Below the pieces are notes generated by a model. The model did not search any database and was not told the origin of the DNA. It worked only from the letters and a program-made list of their open reading frames with translations. Positions 33,357-39,844 of a DNA stretch of 64,000 bases are shown in pieces. Source of the stretch: DATAPD01 sp036265385 (lineage in GTDB: Bacteria; Acidobacteriota; Terriglobia; Terriglobales; Acidobacteriaceae); assembly GCA_036265385.1 (NCBI GenBank), contig DATAPD010000059.1:179239-243238 (forward strand). The letters are read 5' to 3'. Both the position numbers and the translations under genes were made by a program. How positions within the stretch are numbered: position 1 is the stretch's first letter; the number at the start of each line of letters is the position of its first letter.

Positions 33357-34599
33357 TTCAATCACTTTGCGTGGTGCAGTTAAGTGGGAAGATTTCGGCG
33401 GAGTACCGATCAACAACAGCCTGGTAAGGATTCTTGCAGTCGATGACAATGAAGCTCTTCGCTACTCCTTGGTGCGGTCGCTGCGTGAAGCCGGATATCA
33501 AGTTATGGAAGCAAGCACCGGTGCCGAGGCGCTGAGCCTGGTGAAACAGGTTCCCGACTTGGTGACTCTTGATGTAAATCTTCCCGATATGCACGGGTTC
33601 GATGTTTGCAAACAAATAAAAACGGATCCTTTGACCGCACACATCCCGGTATTGCACCTGTCTTCCACATTCGTAGATCCGGATGCACGCGTGCAAGGGT
33701 TAGCGAGCGGAGCCGATGCCTATCTCGCTGAACCAATCGACCGTATCGAATTAGTTGCTACAGTGGCGGCATTGCTCCGCTTGAAAAATGCTGAAACGAT
33801 GGCGCGTCAGCAGGCGGAAGCTGCAGAACAGGCACGTCAGCAACTCGCGGTTCTGAACGCCAGCCTTGAACAACGCGTTGTTGAGCGAACATCGGAATTG
33901 GAAGCAGCAAATGAAAGTCTGCGTGCATTATCCATACGGATATTGCAGGCTCAGGATGAAGAGCGGAAGCGCATTGCGAGGGAGTTACACGACAGTGTTG
34001 GTCAACTGCTCGCCGCAATAAAAATGAACACTGCTTCTCTCATCAGCCAACCCTCGCAATTCAGTTCGCACGTTGTGGACTCGATTTCCGATATCGAAAA
34101 AATGACGGACGAAACGTTGAGAAGCATAAGACTTATCTCTCATTTACTACATCCTCCACTTCTGGATGAGTCTGGATTGTTGCCGGCACTACGCTGGTAC
34201 ATCGAAGAATTCAATCAGCGAAGCGGGATAATGGTGCAGTTGGAGTGTGATTCGATTCTGCCGAGATTTCCTGCCGAGATTGAAACCTCGTTATTCCGTA
34301 TAGTCCAGGAATGTCTTGGTAATATTCACCGCCACTCCGCCAGCAAGACTGCACTGATTCGTTTAAGGGCGGATCAGGACGTAATCCACTTGGAAGTTCA
34401 GGATTTCGGACGCGGCATTCCTCCCGAGAGGGTCCGTGACTTGAACGCCGGACGCGGAGGAGTAGGAATTCGCGGCATGCAAGAACGAGTCGCTCAATTT
34501 GGTGGCGCGATCCGACTGGAATCACCTCCCAACGGTACGACGGTTAAAGCCACCGTGCCCCTTAAGCAACAGGAAGATTCGGAGTTCCACGTAGCGTAA
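33349..34599 (+). CDS. Receiver-HisKA_3 (NarX/DegS-type) kinase
   Basis: Protein of 416 residues starting at the ATG at 33349, with CAGGGA eight bases upstream. Receiver domain first (ILAVDDNEALRYSLV, LVTLDVNLPDMHGFDV, acceptor Asp in TLDV), then a long Gln/Ala/Glu-rich coiled coil (~165-215), then a HisKA_3 module (QDEERKRIARELHDSVGQLL with the phospho-His) and its ATPase domain (RIVQECLGNIHRHSASK, GVGIRGMQERVAQFGG). No DNA-binding domain. Last gene of the stressosome operon. HisKA_3 kinases usually pair with NarL-type regulators, none of which is nearby. Confidence 0.9.
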   Translation: MSDSITLRGAVKWEDFGGVPINNSLVRILAVDDNEALRYSLVRSLREAGYQVMEASTGAEALSLVKQVPDLVTLDVNLPDMHGFDVCKQIKTDPLTAHIPVLHLSSTFVDPDARVQGLASGADAYLAEPIDRIELVATVAALLRLKNAETMARQQAEAAEQARQQLAVLNASLEQRVVERTSELEAANESLRALSIRILQAQDEERKRIARELHDSVGQLLAAIKMNTASLISQPSQFSSHVVDSISDIEKMTDETLRSIRLISHLLHPPLLDESGLLPALRWYIEEFNQRSGIMVQLECDSILPRFPAEIETSLFRIVQECLGNIHRHSASKTALIRLRADQDVIHLEVQDFGRGIPPERVRDLNAGRGGVGIRGMQERVAQFGGAIRLESPPNGTTVKATVPLKQQEDSEFHVA

Positions 34600-34743
34600 A
34601 CTCGAGCACATCCCGTTCTGAAATATTCGACTATCAGGATCTACTGAACCTCTATCATGTGCTGAACTGGAACACATCAACGCCAGTCTGAGCTCATTCC
34701 AACCCGAACAATAAAATTGCCTCCTTCGGTGAAAAATTCACCT

Positions 34744-34777
34744 TATAATCGAGGCTCTTTTGCTTCGTCGTAGGAGG
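34744..34777 (+). promoter_or_regulatory. Promoter and ribosome site of the sigma-54 activator gene
   Basis: A perfect TATAAT at 34744-34749 and an AGGAGG at 34772-34777 precede the ATG at 34781. No good -35 box is present at 16-18 bases, so an activator may be needed. The box places transcription start near 34756, which argues against the TTG at 34760 as start codon. Confidence 0.5.
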
Positions 34778-34780
34778 CCC

Positions 34781-36175
34781 ATGCCGGACTCGATCACCAG
34801 CAGCGCAGCCCCTCGTATCGCGGTTGTTACCAAAGACGAAAACCTGATGTCAGCTGCGCAGGACTGCCTTGCCTCTGAGTACCATACGACACTTCTCGAT
34901 TCCTACGAGGGCCTAGTCGAATTACACCGGCAAATTCCGATGGAAGCGATGTTGATTGACCTTGATCTCTCTAGCGAACAGGAGGTCGTTGACCACATTT
35001 GCAAGCTTCATGGCCTCGATGAACATCTGGTCTTGATCGGGCTTGGCCGATCTTTAGCGAAAATGCAGCGACGACGGTTGCAAACGGCTGGCATCAGCCA
35101 GTGCTTCAGCGGGACGATCGAATTCGCCGCCGTGAAAAGTTTTCTAGGAAATTCGCTCCAACAGCGGGCGCTTGATATTGAAGCAAGCCGAATTCGTGAG
35201 GAAGCCAACAGTCGTTACAGTTTCGGTGACTTGATCGGCGGAAGTGCAGCGATGCACATCGTTTACGAAACCATTGCTCGAGTCGCACCTGGAACAACGA
35301 CCGTGATGATTCGAGGTGAGAGCGGGACAGGCAAAGAACTCGTGGCACGCGCAATTGTTGCCAATAGCAGAAGGTCTGACCAAGCGTTCGTGAGTGTGAA
35401 CTGCGCCGCCCTGCCGGAAACCCTGATCGAATCAGAGCTCTTCGGTCATGAAAAAGGGGCCTTTACCGGGGCGCACCAAGCGCGGGCAGGTCACATCGAA
35501 CTTGCCGACGGAGGAACCCTGTTCCTGGATGAGATCGGAACTCTGGGATTAGGCCTCCAAAGCAAATTGCTACGCGTCCTGGAGCAACATACCGTTCAGC
35601 GCATCGGTGGTAAAGCGCCGAAAAGGATCGATTTCCGCCTGATCACTGCTACGAACGAGGATCTCGAAAAAGCGGTGCAGGCCGGACGTTTTCGCGAGGA
35701 CCTTTACTACCGAATCCATGTGGTGCCGATTCACCTTCCGTCGCTTCGGGAGCGAGAAGGCGATATCGCATTGCTGGTAAATCACTTCCTGAACTTTTAT
35801 AGCGCTGCCAATGGAATTTCTGCCAAGCGGATTGAAACCGACGCATTGGAAGTATTAGAAGACTACTCCTGGCCCGGTAACGTCCGCGAACTGGAAAACC
35901 TCGTACAACGATTGGTGCTGATGGTGGCGGGTCCGACGATACAAGTGAAGCATCTTCCTCAGCAAATTCTTTACAGCAGCTCAGCAAAGCAGGAAGCCCT
36001 ACTAATTCCTGAAGGCGGGATCTCCTTCGACGATGAAATGGCCAGAATTGAAGTTGCATATCTTCAGGCCGCCCTTCGCCGAGCCGAAGGGAAAAAGTCG
36101 GCAGCGGCCGCACTTCTGAACATTGACGTGCAAAAAATGAAGTATCTTTGCAGGAAATACGGGTTGCAGGGTTAA
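34781..36175 (+). CDS. Sigma-54-dependent enhancer-binding protein with degenerate receiver
   Basis: NtrC-family activator of 464 residues. The AAA+ domain is intact: Walker A GESGTGKE (179-186), the sigma-54 contact loop GAFTGA (226-231), Walker B GGTLFLDE (244-251), and SWPGNVRELENLVQRL later. A Fis-type HTH closes it (AEGKKSAAAALLNIDVQKMKYLCRKYG). The N-terminal ~125 residues have receiver shape (RIAVVTKDENLMSAA, AMLIDLDL), but the acidic pair is K-D-E and the conserved Lys is missing (CFSGTIEF), so ordinary phosphorylation is doubtful. It faces a sigma-54 promoter 130 bases past its stop and probably drives the repeat-peptide gene. Confidence 0.92.
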   Translation: MPDSITSSAAPRIAVVTKDENLMSAAQDCLASEYHTTLLDSYEGLVELHRQIPMEAMLIDLDLSSEQEVVDHICKLHGLDEHLVLIGLGRSLAKMQRRRLQTAGISQCFSGTIEFAAVKSFLGNSLQQRALDIEASRIREEANSRYSFGDLIGGSAAMHIVYETIARVAPGTTTVMIRGESGTGKELVARAIVANSRRSDQAFVSVNCAALPETLIESELFGHEKGAFTGAHQARAGHIELADGGTLFLDEIGTLGLGLQSKLLRVLEQHTVQRIGGKAPKRIDFRLITATNEDLEKAVQAGRFREDLYYRIHVVPIHLPSLREREGDIALLVNHFLNFYSAANGISAKRIETDALEVLEDYSWPGNVRELENLVQRLVLMVAGPTIQVKHLPQQILYSSSAKQEALLIPEGGISFDDEMARIEVAYLQAALRRAEGKKSAAAALLNIDVQKMKYLCRKYGLQG

Positions 36176-36207
36176 AAATTAACCTCGCTAAAGTTAATTT
36201 TTAACCC
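36169..36207. promoter_or_regulatory. Perfect 15-bp inverted repeat, candidate activator binding site
   Basis: GGGTTAAAAATTAAC (36169-36183) and its exact reverse complement (36193-36207) with a 9-base centre. The left arm with the next base is itself palindromic (GGTTAA-AAA-TTAACC). It spans the stop codon of the activator gene and is centred about 140 bases before the predicted sigma-54 start site, the usual place for enhancer sites. No T-run follows, so it is a poor terminator. Confidence 0.65.
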
Positions 36208-36302
36208 AACTCGAGTGCGTGCGCTCCGAACGGGCCGCTACGCAGACCCATAACCAGTTGAAAACAAAGGAAAAGTACGGTGCGACGATCTACCTAACCC
36301 TT

Positions 36303-36318
36303 TGGCACGGGCATTGCT
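36303..36318 (+). promoter_or_regulatory. Consensus sigma-54 (-24/-12) promoter
   Basis: TGGCACG (36303-36309), four bases GGCA, then TTGCT (36314-36318): an exact match to the RpoN consensus TGGCACG-N4-TTGCW. Expected start of transcription is near 36329, leaving a leader of about 67 bases before the repeat-peptide ATG at 36396. Confidence 0.85.
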
Positions 36319-36395
36319 ATATACAAAAGCGGATCGAACGGGCGGCCTCAGACAAATAACCGGCGATCGAAAAAACAAGATTGGATGGAGAAAAC

Positions 36396-36680
36396 ATGTC
36401 AATCCAGAAGAAATCCCTGATCAACAATCTGACGGCTGCAAAGAAGGCGATCATCGCGACTAGCTCTACCGTTACGCCGGTTGTTGCGAACAAAGCTGCG
36501 GCTAAGAGTGTTATGGCCAGCAAGACTGCGGCGAAGTCCGTCGTAGCCAGCAAAACTGCCCAGAAAGTTATGGCAAACAAAGCTGCCGCAAAATCTGTCG
36601 TGGCCAGCAAGCTGAGCGCAAAAACGGCCGCGAAGGCGCACGTCATCGGCAATCGAGTTGCGATGAAAGTCCAGTACTAA
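36396..36680 (+). CDS. Ala/Lys/Val-rich repeat peptide under sigma-54 control
   Basis: Small basic protein of 94 residues that I do not recognise. GGAG stands five bases before the ATG; a TTG at 36381 precedes that site and is rejected. Residues 1-28 are a non-repeated head (MSIQKKSLINNLTAAKK). Residues 29-77 are five tandem units of V-[VM]-A-[NS]-K-[AT]-A-[AQ]-K-S (29-38, 39-48, 49-57, 58-67, 68-77), the third one residue short. The tail ends AMKVQY. No signal peptide, no Cys, 19 Lys. It lies between a perfect sigma-54 promoter and a terminator, next to a PqqD/M50/HlyD operon. Candidate peptide precursor or secreted helix-forming protein; function unknown. Confidence 0.75.
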   Translation: MSIQKKSLINNLTAAKKAIIATSSTVTPVVANKAAAKSVMASKTAAKSVVASKTAQKVMANKAAAKSVVASKLSAKTAAKAHVIGNRVAMKVQY

Positions 36681-36742
36681 GAGGTTGTTCGAAGGCCGGC
36701 TGCGACCTCGCGGTGGCAGCTGGACAGCCGGAAGCACAGAGG

Positions 36743-36779
36743 GGGACCACGGTTGGGGGACTGTGGTCCCTTGTGTTTT
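36743..36779 (+). terminator. Rho-independent terminator after the repeat-peptide gene
   Basis: GGGACCAC (36743-36750) pairs perfectly with GTGGTCCC (36763-36770) over a 12-base loop, followed by TTGTGTTTT. It lies between the convergent repeat-peptide and M50 genes and isolates the former as a single-gene transcript. Confidence 0.8.
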
Positions 36780-36787
36780 GCAAGAAA

Positions 36788-38932
36788 TTACCAGAGTTTA
36801 CGTCCGACAAAATCCGCAACCGCTCTCCACGAAATCCCCAACAAGCTTCGATACCCAACGTAGACTCGAGCTGTTCCTGTCATGCCATAGCGGAGTCGGC
36901 CATTCTGATTGGCTTGCGGCACCGTTCCAACATAATAAGGCGGGGTCCCGAGCCCTTTATAGGGAAGCGGCGCTTGAAGTCCAGGTTCGATCGAAGAGGA
37001 ACCTGGGGCTAAGTCTGCCAAAACCCCAGTCACTCTCGAGAACAGCCCGTCGGCTTTCAAGCTCACGAACTGACCCACCTTAACGTCTTTCATTTCGGAT
37101 TCGGGTATAAAAAGGCGAGCGTTCAGCGAGGAAAGGTCCGCTATTTCAGCAACATCCGATCCCGGCAACACGTGCTCCGCTACCAGGTCGGATATGTGGG
37201 GAGTCGTTACTGTTCCATTGAAGGGCGCCCGAAGCTCCAGTTCCGAGAGTTGCTGATCGAGCGATGCTGACTTCTGGCGCAATTGTTGACGTTGCTGCTC
37301 CGCCGTTCCGGTATTTCCATATCGAAGTTGAGCATCGACTGCAGCACTCGTAGCTTGCGCGAGATCGGATCGCGTTCGCGCCGATTCGCTTTCCAACTCA
37401 AGATTGCGAAGGCGGGCGATCAACGCATCTTTGTGGACCACCTGTCCTTCGCGCACGAACACATCGGTTACAGAGCCTTCCACGGCCGCTCGGACGGTCG
37501 CACGGCGAGCCGGTTCGAGTACAAAGCGTGCAGAGACACTTGCGTGCCAGAAGGGCACGAGCAAAATAAAGGCCGCAACAAGTCCGACCGTCAATGCTCG
37601 TCGAGGCGAAATCCACGGCGCAAAGTGTTTGCGTTTTTCGTCGAAAACGGTTCTGGTGAACGCAATCAGTTTTCGAATGCGAGACTTGAAGATGAGGAGG
37701 GCCACGAGAATCGTTGGCACGAATGCCCATTCCGGGCTGTAGTTTCGAAATACGTTTCCCGAGAACCGCGCGACGGCGTAAAGAAGAAGATAGCTGTAAA
37801 GACCGGACAACAAAGCGTAGGGGACAAAGAACCAAAGGCGCTGCCTGCGGACATGGGGAACTTCCACGGGCAATCGGAAAACTTTCCGTTGTACCCACTT
37901 CGACACAAAGGCAGTCGACTTTTCTTTAATCTCGTCAATGCCGACGGCCTCCGAAAGAATGTAGTAACCGTCAAGTTTAATCAGGGGGTTGAGGTTCATC
38001 AGAACAACCGCGACACCGGTGATTAGCATGACCTTATAGGACAGTTCATGAGCGAAGCTGCCAGGCGGTGTTCCCCACCAGATTAATGTGCCGAGGGCAC
38101 AGATGATGAGTTCAACCCAGATTCCGGCGAGCATGGTGATAATGCGCTGCACACGATTTGCGTAAACCCACGCTTCTGTCACATCCACAAAGAACGCGGG
38201 CGTCAGATAGATAAGATGAAAGCCCATGCTGTGAACGCCACCCTTATAGTGCTTGCAAACCAGCGCGTGCGCCGATTCATGGAAGAAGGCCAGAACGAAG
38301 AATAGAAGCCAAAATTCTCCTAAATCCGAAAGAGTTTTATCGGAAAACGTGTAATAGCGAACGGTATCTGTCCCAATCTGTCCCCAACGTTCGATAAACA
38401 CGTACGCCATAAAGGTAAACAAGCAGAGAGTCAGTGCAGTAAACCAAGGCGTAAAGATGAAACCGACTCTTTCATGAAGGGCGGTTACATGTTTGTCCGC
38501 ATCCCAATGAGCAACAAGAATGCGCGCTAGATCACCGGAACGTGCCTTCTTGTTTTTCTTGCGTTTCTCGCGCAATTTCTGCATCAACGCGATGTTCTTT
38601 TCTTGAGCTGACTTGTACCAGAAATCGATCTCTTCTAATTCTTCAGCGTAATTACGCACATCTTGAGCATCGTATTGCAGGCTGGTTTCAGCTGCGATGA
38701 TTTGAACGACTTCCTCACAGGTGCGCTTGCCATCGAAATAGTGAACTAACTTCCACTGTTCCGGGCTGAAGCGAAAGATGCTGGTTGAGCCAGGAATGTG
38801 CGCTAACACGACAGTGCCGCCTTCCTCTTTGTGCTCGCGACCGACATAGCGAATGTCCATTTTGAAGGGACGATCGCTGCGGGTGGGTGTGCTTATTTCC
38901 GGCAGGACATCGAGTGCTTCCGCGAGGTTCAT
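36788..38932 (-). CDS. PqqD-like / M50 site-2 protease / HlyD fusion protein
   Basis: Membrane protein of 714 residues with three parts. Residues ~30-110 look like a PqqD/peptide-recognition winged helix (QWKLVHYFDGKRTCEEVVQI). Residues ~150-470 are a multi-span M50 protease core with zinc motif FFHESAHAL (His ~217) and the second motif NLNPLIKLDGYY (Asp ~321). After a further TM (~460-480) come HlyD half-motifs (RAAVEGSVTDVFVREGQVV and LRAPFNGTVTTPHISDLV) around a short coiled coil. Such fusions occur in peptide maturation/export clusters. Its ATG overlaps the stop of the adaptor lipoprotein (ATGA). Likely handles a peptide at the inner membrane; which one is unproven. Confidence 0.88.
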   Translation of the reverse strand: MNLAEALDVLPEISTPTRSDRPFKMDIRYVGREHKEEGGTVVLAHIPGSTSIFRFSPEQWKLVHYFDGKRTCEEVVQIIAAETSLQYDAQDVRNYAEELEEIDFWYKSAQEKNIALMQKLREKRKKNKKARSGDLARILVAHWDADKHVTALHERVGFIFTPWFTALTLCLFTFMAYVFIERWGQIGTDTVRYYTFSDKTLSDLGEFWLLFFVLAFFHESAHALVCKHYKGGVHSMGFHLIYLTPAFFVDVTEAWVYANRVQRIITMLAGIWVELIICALGTLIWWGTPPGSFAHELSYKVMLITGVAVVLMNLNPLIKLDGYYILSEAVGIDEIKEKSTAFVSKWVQRKVFRLPVEVPHVRRQRLWFFVPYALLSGLYSYLLLYAVARFSGNVFRNYSPEWAFVPTILVALLIFKSRIRKLIAFTRTVFDEKRKHFAPWISPRRALTVGLVAAFILLVPFWHASVSARFVLEPARRATVRAAVEGSVTDVFVREGQVVHKDALIARLRNLELESESARTRSDLAQATSAAVDAQLRYGNTGTAEQQRQQLRQKSASLDQQLSELELRAPFNGTVTTPHISDLVAEHVLPGSDVAEIADLSSLNARLFIPESEMKDVKVGQFVSLKADGLFSRVTGVLADLAPGSSSIEPGLQAPLPYKGLGTPPYYVGTVPQANQNGRLRYGMTGTARVYVGYRSLLGISWRAVADFVGRKLW

Positions 38933-39843
38933 GGCTTTCGATTCAAATGGATATTCGCGGTCATTCCCGGCAGAAGAGCATGTGTTTGGCCCATAATTTC
39001 AGCAACGACCTCAATCGTGGCACTGGACGGGTCAACCACCGGACTGATCTCGACGATACGGGCGCGATAGCCTTCTCGTGGATCATCCGCCGTCGTCACG
39101 TCCAGAGTCTCGCCGCGTTTCACAACGCCGGCCCAATGTTCGGGCAGCGTAAACCGAAGCCGAAGTGGGCCGGTGGCCGTGACCCAAAAAAGTCGATCTC
39201 CCTTAGAGACCTGCTGGCCTGAACGAACGTAGCGACGCGCAACGATTCCGGAGAAAGGTGCCCGAATACGAGTCTTTTCCAACTCAAGCCCCAATGACTG
39301 CTCAGTTCGCTGGGCATTCGTCAGCATTTCCTGGACGCGTTTGACGTCCCATTGGTCGGATTCTGCTTTGTAACGAGCATGGTCCAGTTGTTCTTTCGTG
39401 ATGAGCTGCGCATCCCACATCTTTTTGGCGCGTTCGTAATCCGCGTCCAGGACTTTAGTCTCAGCTTCCCAATTATGTAGATCTGCCTCCGTGCTGCGGG
39501 TCTTCGCACGAGCAGCTTCCAGGTCGGCTTGAATTTGGCGGTCGTCCAATAATGCGAGCACTTCTCCTTCTTTGACCGGAGCCCCTGGTTCGCGTCGGAT
39601 TTCTGTAACTATTCCGTCGCGCTGCGCGCCAACATCAACCTGGTGCTCCACGATCAGCGGACCGCTGGCTACAAAGGTATCGGGATCTGCTATCTCTCGT
39701 TTTTCTGCAACTGGCACGGGCCCGGGCGAAGTAGCTGAGATTGGCGCGGCAGCCTCCGCGGGCTTCGTTTCGCTGCACCCGGCAGCAAGCAGGGAAGCAG
39801 CGAGTAGCAAAACGAGCAAAACACTGTTAAGTACCGATGTCAT
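38929..39843 (-). CDS. HlyD/RND-type periplasmic adaptor lipoprotein
   Basis: Adaptor of 304 residues starting at the ATG at 39843 after GGTGGTGAG; a longer frame to 39930 lies inside the upstream gene. The N-terminus is a lipoprotein signal (LLLAASLLAAGC). The biotinyl-lipoyl halves are GIVTEIRREPGAPVKEGEVLA and IRAPFSGIVARRYVRSGQQV, with a long coiled-coil hairpin between (~130-210), then a beta-barrel part (LRLRFTLPEHWAGVVKRGE). Start and stop overlap or abut both neighbours, so it is translated as part of a three-protein set. No RND pump or ABC exporter adjoins it. Confidence 0.88.
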   Translation of the reverse strand: MTSVLNSVLLVLLLAASLLAAGCSETKPAEAAAPISATSPGPVPVAEKREIADPDTFVASGPLIVEHQVDVGAQRDGIVTEIRREPGAPVKEGEVLALLDDRQIQADLEAARAKTRSTEADLHNWEAETKVLDADYERAKKMWDAQLITKEQLDHARYKAESDQWDVKRVQEMLTNAQRTEQSLGLELEKTRIRAPFSGIVARRYVRSGQQVSKGDRLFWVTATGPLRLRFTLPEHWAGVVKRGETLDVTTADDPREGYRARIVEISPVVDPSSATIEVVAEIMGQTHALLPGMTANIHLNRKP

Positions 39844-39844
39844 C

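Noticed and set aside
36169..36207. Inverted repeat read as a transcription terminator
   Set aside because: The stem is AT-rich and no T-run follows the second arm; position before a sigma-54 promoter fits an enhancer site better.
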